A stretch of DNA of 64,000 bases from Pyrrhosoma nymphula (GCA_963573305.1 OY754331.1:71661275-71725274), one strand, 5' to 3'. Counted from the first letter of the stretch, positions 34,056 through 46,498 are shown. A program made the numbers and translations. The notes: a model not told the origin generated them from the sequence alone.

Positions 34056-35880
34056 ATGTGTCTCGCTGTTTTCGTTACAATCACTAATAATGTGTGGAAA
34101 GAAGGAATTTTTGTACCGAACGGTTCGGCAGTAAATTTTGCTTATTTTGTCACTCCTATTACTTCATTTTTTACGGATTTCAACACTATGATTTGGGAAA
34201 TACTTGACATGTGGAGTTCTCCCTGGTCTGCTGTTAATGACGTATTAAATGAGTATTTATCGTGGATGGCGCTTAATCACAGATAAATACGATTCTCGTA
34301 TTAAATAAATAATGATGTCATTGAATACTGCTACCTAAAGACGATTCTACGAAGACAATGCTGCTGAGATATGGGTAAAATAATCGAGGAAAAGCAATAA
34401 ATAGTTCCAAGAATGAGGCGTAGTAAATGGACGAGATAAAAATTTGTCTTCATCAGCTACCATTAACGTGAAAATGCAATCAATGATTTTTTATACATGC
34501 TATTATTAGGAACAGACATAATTAATTTTTTAAGGATTTGTGTACAGGTTGAGATAATCTAAGGTTCTGGGAGAAGCGAAAATTTTGCATGTTATTTAAA
34601 TTTCTTATTCTTATGGTTTAGTTTCCATTTTTAAACAAGCAAAATTTATTTTATTTTAATAAAAAAGCACCCCTGATATTAACTTGTAATGTAATGTACG
34701 TATAGTTTAGAAGTTTGCAGAATTGCACCTGAAATTTAATTCCTTCCCTTAAAATATCCGCATCACCCTAAATGACCTCATAGCCGTGGATGGAATAAAA
34801 TACCCTTTTTCTGACCTGAGAGAAATCATACGATGCAGATAAGACCGGAGAGATACAACCAAATTTCAAAGCATTCACAATAACGACTAAAACGAAAGCA
34901 TCTTGCTTTCTTAACTGTTTTAGACGCGTTTACCAGGAGAATTAGCATGATTGATTTTAGCCTTTCACGATTTGACGCATTAATGACCTTAAGGGAAAAT
35001 GTAACATGATGTAAAAATTAGGGAATAATTTTCAGAGCAAAACATTGCTCTATAAGTGATAATTTCTGCATCGATGAATTTGGTGATAAATCATGCTTCT
35101 TCAAAGAAACGCGGGAGGCCTTTGTTAGGGGGCTCATTCAGAGGTTACGTTTTTTTTAAGTGGAGTGGTACATACATATACGATGATTAATTGCACCGTA
35201 AATAAAACCTTTCCCGACGGCTATTTTTTTGATCGCCCCATGTACTTGTCTGCCTGGAAATCGTCCGCTACGGGGAAACGAAAACTTGCAGAATTAATCC
35301 TCCATCGCCGCAGTGAAAAGATTTAGAAGGTCAAAGGAAGGGTAAAAGCCCTCATGATACGGCTATTAAGCAATAAAGCTGGTTTTACTTAAAATAGAAA
35401 GTGCTTAACGGAGGTAATTATAAAAATATGGTAGCAAAAACAAACAAGATAAGCCTTTACCTAAATATGATATCAATGAGGGGATACATCGATAACAAAC
35501 GATTCCGTTAGTTATGTAACTGTATACGAGTTTTTATTTCGATTTTTACAACTTCTAGAAAGACTAACGCCTTCGTTTAATTACAAGTATCGGATGGAAA
35601 AAACTGAAATGCAGAAGCTTTATTCCGTTATTTAAAACATATCCCAATTCGCTGCTTTCAGTAAGCTCATGAAAAACCAATCCTTTAACCAATACTAGGT
35701 GCATATAGCCAAAAACATTAAGGTAAACCAATTTAACAATTGACACTACACGATAGACATTACAAGAAAAATTATAACGCATTATCTGAAAATTGTGCTT
35801 CAGATCATCCAAACAACTTTTGAGTATACATTCAGGTATATATCAATCTTAAAAGTTAACATAAAGATTTATTTCCTTCA
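34056..35880. other. No gene seen
   Basis: A 76-codon plus-strand frame at 34056-34286 has no recognised family. The rest is AT-rich with no feature seen. Confidence 0.4.
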
Positions 35881-35950
35881 GCATCTACATCTGCGAAATA
35901 CCGTACAAACCACTTCCAGGGTGGGTGCCACGGGGTGAGTCCACACCAGG
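35881..35950 (+). repeat. Dispersed repeat R, short copy
   Basis: CATCTACATCTGCGAAATAC is followed by a CAGGGTGGGTGCCACGGGG block, which parallels the ATCTACAT..TACCCTGC and GGGTGTGTGG blocks of the other copies. Confidence 0.55.
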
Positions 35951-36119
35951 CATGCAATGCTGATCTCAAGATAAAGTTCAAGATAAAGACTCGCACGCTT
36001 CCCCTGGCCGCTAGGCGAGGACCAAAAAGCAGTTAGGAGAACAATGCACGTTCAAACCAGAAACCAAGACAGTGCTACGTTGGCAAACATTCTATCATCC
36101 AAGACACGGGTTAAATGAC
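35951..36119. other. No gene seen
   Basis: Short stretch between repeats; nothing recognised. Confidence 0.4.
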
Positions 36120-36650
36120 AACTACTGATTAGTATTACTATCATCTTTGGTCGTTCAGTCCGAAGATTGGTTGACTGTAGCCCTCAATCCTTCCATATCT
36201 AATGTTAGTTCCCTTATTCCCTGGTATTTATTGTTCCTCTTTAGTTGGCCCATGTATTTATCCCTTGGCCTTCCTCTTGGGACTTTTTCCTTCATTTCTG
36301 TTTTAATTATATTCGTCAAAAACTCATTGTGCCTCCGAGTATGCCCTCCATATGATTCTTATTTTCTGTATCGTGTTCCATGTTCTTTTCCTCTTATGCT
36401 CACCTGTAAACGTCTTCATTTCTTATTTTATCCGTCCATTTAATCTTCAGCGTCCTCCTCCAAAATCAGGTTTCGAATGCTTCTATTCTTTTCTGGTCTG
36501 TTTTTCCAATGGGCCATGCTTCCGATCCATTGAGTACCACACTCAACTTGAATGCTTTTACGTACTGTTCCCTTGTTTCAGTTCACATCTTTGAATACAG
36601 TCGTTGTCTTTTCATCATGAAAGCTTTCTTAGCTCGGGTGAGGCGATAGT
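36120..36650 (-). pseudogene. LINE reverse-transcriptase C-terminal fragment
   Basis: Read on the minus strand with frameshifts: LTRAKKAFMMKRQRLYSKM, TREQYVKAFKLSVVLNGSEA, GKTDQKRIEAFETWFWRRTL, KIKWTDKIRNEDVY, and at the end VPRGRPRDKYMGQLKRN, IRELTLDMEGLRATVNQSSD, then a stop at about 36166. This is the full post-catalytic tail of a LINE protein. The 3' end runs into GATGATAGTAATA, a short simple tail. The copy at 40.3-40.6 kb shares the RPRDRYMGQIKRN end, so they are one family. The 98- and 80-codon plus-strand frames here are shadows. Confidence 0.85.
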
Positions 36651-38385
36651 AATAATGATATGCTATTAAACACAATTAGGTACAATGTATAGCCTACCAA
36701 GCGACATTCAGTCTCGTCTCCATGCCTCAACAGAATTGGTGAAATGTAAATGTCACGTAACATTGAAAAAAATACTATTTTCAATTCCACAGTTTTATTA
36801 TTAGAAAACTGTGAAATTGCAAATTATTTTTTCATTGTTACATAATGAAATAATTCCACAAAGTAGAGCCTGAAACGGTCCCTTGCACAAAACGTATTTC
36901 AAAATTAAAGACACCTTTTGAGAAGGCAGTCTATAGGTCCTCCAGCTAAGACAAGAACGTCACGTCAGAACAAAAAAATGTTTAAAATGCAAGTCATGTT
37001 AAATATTAACACATTCCTACAAATTTCCAAATAGTTGAAGGAGAAGCGAGAAGATAGGAAAAATATTGTAATAACAGTATGACTAACCCATCCAGTATGG
37101 CAGATTGCTCATTCCAGTGACTTCCATATTCCCCCGAGATATCGATCCGCATGGTACCATTCAAAGTGTTCCCAAGCACATCACACACACACACACTGGC
37201 TACGATTCGGCGGTTTCTAAATGTTTGCCTAGGGGCAAACAAAAGCGAATCTCGCGGTCTCGACGGAAATTGAACGAGAGTCGACGCTTTCCCTTTTTCG
37301 GTGACGTCACCGTCTGTGTTTGACTCCAGCCGCCAGGGTGTACTGGGTGGGCGGGTGAGTGAATTCACTGCCGCAGACTGTTTCCGATCCCCCGAAACCC
37401 TGACGACCTCCTCCGACTCTCTTTCAATACCCCTTCTATGTCCAATACTCCCCCTAATTTTAAGGGTCTTTTCCTACACCACTCTCCTCTCCTATTTACC
37501 CTAACTTGGGATTTTTAGGTATTTTGAGCTAGATTTTTCTCTAGTCATGTTAGAGCCCACATTTACATTGTTTATTTTTAAAATTTAAGCAGTGGTAAGA
37601 GGCATTAAGTAAAATTGTACTATCAACGGTGCAAAAACTTTTTTATTATGATTGAAAACTCTGGAATTAAATAAATACGCCTATTTGTCACTTTTACTTG
37701 GCTTATTTGTTTTACGCCGTAGGCTGAAGCCGTCATCATAACCTATGGGTTTCCGAGAATTGATGTGAGTATCCAGAGTCTTGGTTGATGGTCTTCTCTT
37801 CAAGTTGGATTTAAACCGGCCCTATTTTCTTCCACAACCATAGGTTATTTTCACAATTCTATAAAAAGTATAACGGTGAGTGATAACATTATTTTTTCAA
37901 TAACTGGGGAGACAAAAACTACAGACCGTTACCTGTTTGACCGTTAGCTATCTGTTTCAGAACTGCCTCCTCCATTCTCTTGGTGTCTCTCTCGGGCGCA
38001 CGGACGTGTTATGGAAACTATGTATAAACTATGGAAACCATTTTATAATTTTTTGCAAGTTTCCCGAAAATATTTGCGATAAATTGCTCAGTTCTGGTAT
38101 CATTAAATGTATGAGATTTATTTCTACGTAATGAGACAAAATTTATTTAACTTTGTACCAATACCTCGCTCAATACATCGAAAGGATCTACCCCTATAGC
38201 ATTCTGCTCTCTTATTTATATTCCAATTGGGTATTTTAAAACTAGGAGGACGGAAGTTTCGCGAGACCTAGTAGGACGGCGTGGGGTCAGTTGACACCTA
38301 ATGTTTTCTTATCACTTGTGCAGGATTATAATGGACTACGACTTTGAGTTTGCATCCCATCGATTAACCTTAGTACATAACCCTA
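36651..38385. other. No gene seen; palindromic CRE at 37300
   Basis: Around 37190-37440 the sequence is CpG-bearing and holds the perfect 12-bp palindrome GGTGACGTCACC, with a donor-like GTGAGT at 37355. No exon could be supported. The rest is AT-rich. Confidence 0.4.
37300..37311. promoter_or_regulatory. Palindromic CRE-like site
   Basis: GGTGACGTCACC contains the consensus cAMP-response element TGACGTCA in a CpG-bearing 250-bp patch. The site is exact, but its regulatory role is inference because no gene is visible. Confidence 0.35.
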
Positions 38386-38485
38386 ATACAAGCTCAACAT
38401 CCATACCCCAGGCAGAAATCGAACACGCACATATTAAATTAGAGCCATAGGGCCGGCACGTTCTCACCCTTGCTACTATGGTCGG
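38386..38485 (-). mobile_element. tRNA-derived SINE head
   Basis: The minus strand has an A-box-like TAGTAGCAAGGGTGAGAACG and, about 35 bp on, a B-box-like GTGTTCGATTTCTGCC. No cloverleaf is evident. Confidence 0.6.
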
Positions 38486-38961
38486 CTCATCATGCTAGAA
38501 GTATTTACTACCCAAGGTTATCTACTTTTTGGCAAATATTTACATTAAAATTTAGATATTTTTTGCCTTCCGCGGTAAGGTGAGGATTTCATCTCAAACA
38601 TCATTCGCAACAATCCTTTCCACTTGTCTTGGAATGCATTCCTCTCTCCCCAACCTGCTATTTGTTTTTTTTTTATATGAGCAATATCCCACTGCGTAAA
38701 ATGTAATCTGTCCGTCGGTATTTTCATTTTTCGGCGTTCACTATTTATCTACCATTCCCATTCATTTCTATCGAACGTGCCGTCACCGAAATGGATTAGA
38801 ACTAAGGAAGGGAGAGCAAGAAAGAATGACGGAAAGAAAATGGCAAGAGAGTTAGAAGAGGAGGCAAATAAAATAGTAATGTAAGAGAGGAAAAGTGAGA
38901 GAAAAATGTGGTTTGTCGGCTATTCGGAGAGAATGAAAATCAAAAGTCATTTGCGCCATTA
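38486..38961. other. No gene seen
   Basis: Purine-rich from about 38800 to 38935; nothing recognised. Confidence 0.4.
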
Positions 38962-39022
38962 AGAATCTACATCTACATGGTACCCTGCAAGTCACCTCTA
39001 GGGTGTGTCGCCAGGGGTATGT
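38962..39022 (+). repeat. Dispersed repeat R, short copy
   Basis: ATCTACATCTACATGGTACC followed by CTGCAAGTCACCTCTAGGGT and GTGTCGCCAGGGGTA is the clearest version of the front half of this repeat. Confidence 0.75.
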
Positions 39023-39496
39023 TTTCACCAACGTGCAGGTTTACTATATATACTACAAAAGCTAATGAAACTTCGACTAGTAATGCTGTAGTAAATTAAT
39101 AGCAAACATGTAAGGTGAAATTTCACATACATGCAACACAATATGTTCTACCGCTGTTATAGAAATCATTTGTATTTACGTAATTTGTAACCATAAAAAT
39201 GTATAGAGATGCAAAGTTTACACAGGTAGCAAGGGAGACATGCCGTTAGTGCTACAGAGTAAATTCAGAAACAAACGCTAGAGAGCAAATCAAAAAATTA
39301 TACACTATACCTATCGATAATCGTAATTATAATGTCTCAGTGGCAGATACAATAGTCGCTTATCACTCTCGGGAAAGGATAGGTGCATAGACCGGTAAGG
39401 AAAGGATTGGTTGATTATGTTGGGCGGAGACCGATAACTAAGGTCATTTGGACCTTTAATGACAGGTGGGTGGGTTGGTTAAGGGGAGGGTCATTG
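39023..39496. other. No gene seen
   Basis: AT-rich, then G-rich from about 39470; nothing recognised. Confidence 0.4.
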
Positions 39497-39695
39497 AGGA
39501 ATGGGGGAAGAGTAGAGAGAAACCCGGGGTCAGCATTAGCCTGGTATTAACGAAAGGCGCCAAAGGGACAGTGCTCTCAACATGGCATCGAAGTAGAGAT
39601 CACCAATAATTCTCCGCCACAGCCAGGATACAAGTCTGGGACCTCGGGATAAGAAGCCCGTATTCTAACCACCACACTAAAACACAATCCTCTTA
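39497..39695 (-). mobile_element. tRNA-derived SINE, copy A
   Basis: The minus strand has an A-box-like TGGTGGTTAGAATACGGGC and a B-box region near CCAGACTTGTATCCTGG. The 3' body ends TTTCGTTAATACCAG, GCTAATGC, CCCCGGGTTTCTCTCTA. The same body blocks appear in copy B. Confidence 0.78.
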
Positions 39696-39711
39696 AGGAC
39701 GGAGCATTTGG

Positions 39712-39968
39712 GTAGTGGAGAAATTATAGAGAGAAACACGGCGTGGCACTAGCTCTTTTTTGCTTTTGTCTGCTTTTAACGAAAATTTTCAAGGGGCCCA
39801 CAGCTTCACGGTTCCAGTCCAAAGGACGAAGTCCCGAACTTAGAGTATCCTGCACACAGGGAGGGACCGGTATTCCACTGAAAAACTTCCACCCCTCCTG
39901 GAATTTGAACACGGATCCTTTAGATGGGATGCCAGCACCCTCTAGCCTCACCAACACAATATCCAAGA
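39712..39968 (-). mobile_element. tRNA-derived SINE, copy B
   Basis: Minus strand: A-box-like TTGGTGAGGCTAGAGGGTGC, B-box-like GTGTTCAAATTCCAGG, then a body ending TTTTCGTTAAAAGCAG, GCTAGTGC, CCGTGTTTCTCTCTATA. It is longer than copy A by an internal segment. The 183-codon frame here is an artefact. Confidence 0.8.
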
Positions 39969-40289
39969 GAATAAGTAGGTAGTATTGCAAAATGTAGCGG
40001 ATAGTAAAGGGAGAGGAAAAAAGAACTAGAAAGGAAAAGGAAAAAGGAAAGGCATGAAGACTCAGAAAATAATAGTGAGGTGGAAGGAGGACCAGAAAAG
40101 TATACCGACGGAATTTTATCTGATGAAAGGGATCACGGCGGACAATAAGCGCAGAATAGCTCAAAACTAAGTAAGCCTCCACGATTATGAGACCACCACT
40201 ATGCTCTAAGTCAGGGGTGGCCACCCCAAATGATCTTGCTGGCCACTTAGGAAATGCATCATCCGCGGGCCGCATATAAAAGCAGCTTC
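39969..40289. other. No gene seen
   Basis: A-rich, then mixed sequence; nothing recognised. Confidence 0.4.
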
Positions 40290-40645
40290 AAGACCTGGTT
40301 TATGAGTCGGATGTTGAAGATAAAATGGATTGATGGAATGAAAAACGAATAAATGTACAGAAGACCCGAAGAAGAAAGCTGTACATGTAGCTTAGTCGGG
40401 CAAAGAAGAACCAGGTGGACTGAAGACACACTGAAACACAATGACACAAAGTCAAGAACATTATCGAGGGAAAAATAAAAGGGAAGATTCCACGAGGAAG
40501 GCCAAGGGATAGGTACATGGGCCAAATAAAGAGGAATATGGGTAAGAATAAATACCACAGTGTAAGAGAGTTAGCAACGAATATGGAAGAATGGAGGGCT
40601 ACAGAAAACCAACCTCGATGGAAACGATGATAGTGATAATGAAGA
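40290..40645 (+). pseudogene. LINE reverse-transcriptase C-terminal fragment
   Basis: The plus strand reads, with stops and shifts, SRMLKIKWIDGMKNE, GQRRTRWTEDTLKHND, and then KIPRGRPRDRYMGQIKRN, VRELATNMEEWRATENQPRW and a stop near 40630. It continues into GATGATAGTGATAATGA. The block order and the tail match the minus-strand copy at 36.1-36.65 kb. The catalytic domain is missing. The 99- and 72-codon minus-strand frames over this place are shadows. Confidence 0.85.
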
Positions 40646-43563
40646 GGAATTACACCGAAAGGTAAAAAGGAAAGGGATATTGTCTCATAAACCCTTTACG
40701 TTGTTCTTTAACAGAAAATCGGCACCTTTGAATAGTTGCGTGCGCCAAAGTATTATCACATGTTTTATGCGTTTGACAAAACTGTAGTTTCAAGTCAATT
40801 ACTTCGTCGGTTTCTATTAATATCTTCCCTACCTACGTCAATATATCTTGTATTTATTCCTCATTATACTTTTCTCTCTGGCGTTCAAGGACTGACACGT
40901 TTAAGATATGTTCACAGAGAAATGTTTTCAAATAGAATAAAAGACAAGGAAAGGTTGAAGCGGTTATGTCAGGATCTTGGACCTAAACAAGGTTTCATAA
41001 AACCTTTAGGCAATGCTCTAATCCATTTAAAGGTGTACCAGGCGTTTTAACGTTACCGTAAACTGAGATAATTTTGAACACGTGTACCCATTATTCAACG
41101 ATTTTTAGTTTCAAGCATGATAAAATATTCTTAATTTTCTCAAAATACTAAATGATACTCTTCTCTATACGTTTCCGCCGGACCTTCTTAAGTGTCGTCC
41201 ACCATCTCCAATTGGTTTAACGGCTTCTTCAACCAAATCTTAAAAATTAATTACTTGTCCGTTCTACTTCGAATGCATGAACTGCAGTATGTGGTTGTCG
41301 TTGTTGTTACTATGTCGTGGTATACCTAAATTTGAACGCAGGCTTAATTTTTAGCACACTCACTGTAGTCACTTCGCTTGAATTGTGGGCGAAAGCGAAA
41401 ACGGTGGAATTAGAAAAACGAAACATTAAATATAGAAATTAACACACGTGGGTGCTACTTTCCTCTCAACATTACTCAAATTCCACAAAAGGCGAGTTTT
41501 TATATTTTTTTGTAACTGTACCACTTTGTTGATCCGGGAATTTGAATGTAAATACTGACGCTGTAGTATAACCAAACAAACTCAAGACTATCGCTTTATT
41601 TTCATATTTTCATCGGATTGGAAATCATATCAATGGTAAAAACTTGACATTACGTATTTTACTTTTCAGTTTTCTTGCGTTTGTACATGAGTAATTTTGT
41701 AAGCTAAGCATAAAGGGTAAAAGTGTAGGCTGAGAAGAATGATATATACATCCTTATATTGTTTCGCTAATGCCTGCTCGTGTTAGATATACATATACCG
41801 CAGTTGCCCAACTTATATGAATTCCATACAATTTTTGCTAAACCCTACCCTGAAAAGATAACGTTCCATTGCAAAAAATATATTACAAGCATTGCAGCAC
41901 GTTATCACTTTTACTAAAATTCGAAAATTAAGTTAAGACCCTACCAAACCGTTACCCTTTTTTATGGCTAGATTGAGGTTTATCGGCCAATGACTAGAGG
42001 GGTGAAATTAGAATGCATAGGCATTCGGTAATTAATCAGCCTGTGTCAAAAGTGAGAGCTTTAGGAGTACGTGTTATCCTCAGTAAAAAGGATTTGCCAT
42101 TCACAACCACCAATATTTTTTTCATCAAAAACAACACTAAGTAATAATAAATAGAGCCGGAAGAAATCTAGAGGGAAATTCTCTTTCTGCTCAGATTATT
42201 CCAATGGTTTTGATTCAAAATTGGCAAGTTTAAATACTAATGTTCACTAGCATTCCAATTACAACCAGAGGGGAAAATACATCTCGCTCGGCACAAAAAT
42301 ATGGAGGAAAGAAGGATGGTTCTGCCCCATCTGAGTCATTGGTCACGTAAATAAGCACTATTATTCGCTCCCGCTTTCGTTTATACTCGACTGAAGCCCA
42401 GAGGAGATGGCATGAATCGCGTGGAATTCGGAATGCGTTCTCCAGGTTCCCATCTCCTAGCGAAAAGGATAAAAAATGCCCCAGGTGGAGAATAAAATAA
42501 AAGAGAGGCAATTCGTCTCTTGCCTCGTGAATAACTCCCGTCCGGTCCCGAAGCATGTTTCTTTCACGGTGTCTTCCAAAAATACGCATTTCGCTTCCCG
42601 GAACACTCTCCAGAATTTCAGCTGTCCTGCTTTGAACAAAACAAATATGTTCCACCTGCTTAGTTCTATATTTTCTGCATACTCCTTTCAGAGACAAAGG
42701 AAGTACATACTATTTTCCGTCAAACCGACGTTTTTTTTCAGTGATAAGATGCACACCTTGAAAGGGCTACTCATAAATTCGTTTATACGCGAACCATTCT
42801 TTCATACGACAGGCAAAGTTAAGTAAATACTCTAAACACATGGAAGCAGGTGACCCTTCGTGGAATTATGCTACGTTTAGCGTGGTGGAAAGAAATCACT
42901 TTGTATTCTTCCACTTACGTGATTTACTACCGATCGATTTCAACGCCTAAATGGTATTTTCAAGGTAACACTGACATACAAGCACATTTTCAAAGATCGG
43001 TAATAAGTAACTTAAGTGGAAGAGAACAAAGTGATTTCTCTACACCATGCTCAATACTCAAAAACCGCCCCCAACCAACCGAATGGATGATGAATGACTC
43101 TCGACGGTAAAACACCAGAGTTCGGTTACTAATCGATTTAAAATTAAAATAATATAGGGATTACACAAAAGATGCTTTTTTAATCCCACACTAATAACAG
43201 AAGCTGCAAAAGCAACATAGTAAATGGAGATCACTACTCCAGCAGAGGGATATATGGCCAAAATCCCAACATGAACCATGCACTACTGTATTATAAAGTA
43301 TCTCACTTTTTGTTCATTTCCCTTCTGGATTAATTATACCTTTTCCCCTCTTTCGATGGCTGGTGACCTAATGCCTACTGCCATACACCCTTGAGGACGC
43401 TAGTTGGAAAATATGTTAATACAGGCGTAGAACGGATCTCGAAGGGCTGAGGAATAAAATTTGCAAACGTCTTGATGAGACAAACGTTTAATTCAGGGGG
43501 AAAGTTCCGCCATGGATGATGGATTCCATCATTAGACGGCGAAGAAATATATGATTATACGCT
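40646..43563. other. No gene seen
   Basis: Several frames of 100-155 codons occur (for example 40736-41050 plus, 42230-42697 minus, 42476-42826 plus). They overlap on opposite strands and show no family resemblance, so I do not call them genes. No RNA gene or clear repeat was seen. Confidence 0.4.
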
Positions 43564-43832
43564 GAGGTAGGTTTACACTGGAAACTCTATTGCGCAATTT
43601 ACTTTCAGCAAGTGACTTTCGAATTACTTGCAGGTCTAAAGGGCTCTGCAAGTCCGCTTGCAGAACTTTTAAAAGTTTCGTGTTTTAAAAGTTAAAAGTG
43701 TATTGTTGTAAGCATAAACGGCAATATGTCTCTGCACTACCTGGTGAAAAGTTTTTCGTCAGAGTAAAATCCCCAGCAAACTCTTGCAGAAGAAACTTAC
43801 GGAAGTAACTTGCAAGTGTAAACCCGCCCTAA
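43564..43832. mobile_element. Candidate MITE, about 270 bp
   Basis: The ends are inverted relatives: GGTAGGTTTACACTGGAAAC on the left, and on the minus strand from 43832 TTAGGGCGGGTTTACACTTG. The inside repeats CTTGCAG or its complement several times near both ends. No target duplication could be fixed. Confidence 0.65.
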
Positions 43833-44970
43833 CGATGAATGAGTTCGACCCCGAGTTGACCCACCCTAATGAACTTGTTCTAGCCCATGAACCTTACAAT
43901 GAGGACGGAAATCTTGGCGCGCTTCCGATCGTCATTTGCTCAAATTACGGGTCGCCAGTTAATGCGCTGGTGTTGCGAGGTAGGCCTCGGTAAATGTGAG
44001 CTTTCGTCCCGCCAGCGTTTTCGTAATTTCACCCACTTTTAACAGAGATATCGGAACCAAATTCACCTCACTTATTATGCAAACCTTGCGCATTTGTAAT
44101 ATACTTTCAACACAACAATGCATCATTTACTCTAGGAATGGGAAACTTTTAAACCTGAGAAGTGCGATTTTTCCTCTCCGCCATCTTGTGAAAAAATGCC
44201 GTTTCCTCTTTTCCACCGTACGTGGCGCAGCGATCGAGCAGTTGCTTCTCTAGCATATATAAACCTTTCCTACACAGTTTCTTCCCTCCTTCGCCTCAAA
44301 CTCGCCCCGCAACAGCCATTTAACACAATCATTTTAAGACTAGAAATTCTTGGCCTACCACGTGATTGCAGCCCCTCTAGTTGGAACTTGATTTCTTTCG
44401 CGGCCGTTGATAACACGATCGAAGTAGGAGATAAACGTCCTCTTATAAGGTTCTTGTTCTAGCCATAGAAGTAGACTGCAGCGCCATTTCTATTGAATTG
44501 GCACAATTCATTCACTGCATTTGTTTTCTAATGACTCAAATAATATTATGGGCAGGTGCCTAAAGTTTGCTCCAATTCAATTCCCAGATAAAATCTGCTT
44601 TCTCTATGATTCTTCGAGAAAATGGCATTTATAATAAAGAGGAAATACTATTTTCCCACATATTTTCCAATTCTCGGTTTAGCACCATGTTATTTCAAGT
44701 TCAGTATGTGAAAAAAAGTGTGGAAAGTCCTTATCGCGTGATTCATACGAAACAAAGGACAACTTTTTTTTCTGCGAGTAACCACAATGTGAATACAATT
44801 GCATTTAATTTATCATAAATTGGAGTCACTTTATGAGTAACGAGCGATTGCTGCATAGAGAGTGTAACACGCCATTTTGGCCGTGTTGGAATAAGTATAC
44901 GATTAAGGACGCCATTGTGTATATTTTGGGAACACGTGCTACCGCGAGGCAACAATATCGTTTCTGTATT
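43833..44970. other. No gene seen
   Basis: Short frames of 70-88 codons lack family resemblance. Nothing else was recognised. Confidence 0.4.
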
Positions 44971-45094
44971 ATGAAAACAACTTTAAAACAATACCATTTT
45001 CTGTTTACGTAAACAAACTAAAACAATGCCGTCTATGTTATGAAAACAACTTTAAACAATACCATTTTCTGTTTACGTAAACAAACTAAAACAT
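44971..45094 (+). repeat. Tandem duplication, 69-bp unit
   Basis: Two copies start at 44971 and 45040 with ATGAAAACAACTTTAAA, and each contains the palindrome GTTTACGTAAAC. The second is truncated. Confidence 0.9.
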
Positions 45095-45101
45095 AACCAG
45101 G

Positions 45102-45900
45102 TGTTATGACAGCTGCAAGGCAAGGAAAGGATGGAAGGGGTAAACAAACTTATAATAATGAAAGGGAAATAGCCTATCAGATACGAGAGAAGGGGAGAAA
45201 ACCTGGAATGTTCTAGAACATACAGGAGGGGAGGAGAGATAGTATAAAATGGCTTGTAAAACAAGGAACGAGGCTTCTTCTTAACAAGGGAGTCACAAGG
45301 GACGTTTATCGAGTGAAAGTCATACGGGAGTTTTTGCAGTGATAATTTGCCGGGAGTAAGCAGCTTTGGACAGTAATTACCAACGCCAGTGTCCTGTGTT
45401 AAGGAAGGATCCAGGAATCCGATAAACAGATACTGGGGCATACAGTATCGGCGGAATTAACTTTGTACAATATCCGGTGAAGTAGAACAAACATTATAAA
45501 TTAATACGAATATATTTGAGAAGGGAACATATATTAATTGAGTAACTAAGGTGAATTTGTTTCCTAAGTGAAGAATAAAAGGGTTATTATAAATATATGT
45601 ACTGTTCAAGTGTATCATTTTTGTGCATGAATTAATCCATTAACCTTTGCCGCCAAGGACTACCGAAAGAAAGGACCTCTCTCAAGGTAAGAAGTGATAA
45701 AGTGAAGGGTACCTTTTGTGTGTCGGGCTGATACAAGTATATAACGTCGCGTGTTTAGGACCGCGTGAAAGAATAATTATTAGAACCCCTGTGATAAGGA
45801 AATTGATAGGGGGGGACTAGTACAAGAGAAAGAGTTCGATTCTGTAACGTTTGGTTGGAACCGGCCAGCGTCTTCAGAAAAACTCGTAAAAGATTTACCC
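45102..45900 (+). mobile_element. LTR-like candidate, weak
   Basis: A segment opening TGTTATGACAG has a TATAAAA box at 45242-45248 and an AATAAA polyadenylation signal at about 45573 followed by GT-rich sequence, which is the order expected in a retrotransposon LTR. I could not find a second LTR, a matching end or a primer-binding site, so a solo LTR or chance are both possible. Confidence 0.25.
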
Positions 45901-46489
45901 AACACCTAACCTCCCAGCCTTCGAGAAGTTCTTCGAATGTTTCTGGCGCTGAAGTTGCGAAATATTCACTTTTCCGAGCAATTGCCTAAAAGGTATGATT
46001 TCACAAACCATTAATTATATTACAAAAATACACAAGACGAAGATAGTGAGGTATTAATTTTCCAAGAAACTAAAACCAATGTTACCAGTGAACCAGGTTC
46101 TTTCACAAAGTTCACAAAGAGCTCGAAACATTTTACTACTTCACAGTTCTCATCACTTTTCAACGCTCAGAGCATTTATTATCGCAAGTCATATTTTCAA
46201 GCGATTCTATATAACATTTTCAAGATAGTAGTAAGCAGCTCATTTTCATCGAGCTGCATTGGATGCATTTCATTGAATCCAAAGTGTTGACCCAAGTACA
46301 ACAATGTGTGTGATGGACTTAATGTCAAATTATTCATGACATTACACAAGCGAAGTCACTATTATCATGTAAAGTAGCTCTTCAATGTTTACCTCATATT
46401 TAATGAACCTAGCAGCATTCAAAAGAAAATACAATACAAAGCCAAAAGGGCAATGAAATGATGCATACCTTAGTTTTCCACTAATATTT
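45901..46489. other. No gene seen
   Basis: AT-rich sequence with no recognised feature. Confidence 0.4.
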
Positions 46490-46498
46490 TATTTACTT

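Noticed and set aside
39724..40275. 183-codon minus-strand frame
   Set aside because: It covers SINE copy B and A-rich flank; the sequence is explained by the repeat.
42230..42826. 155-codon minus and 116-codon plus frames
   Set aside because: They overlap on opposite strands, have no domain and no promoter or splice context.
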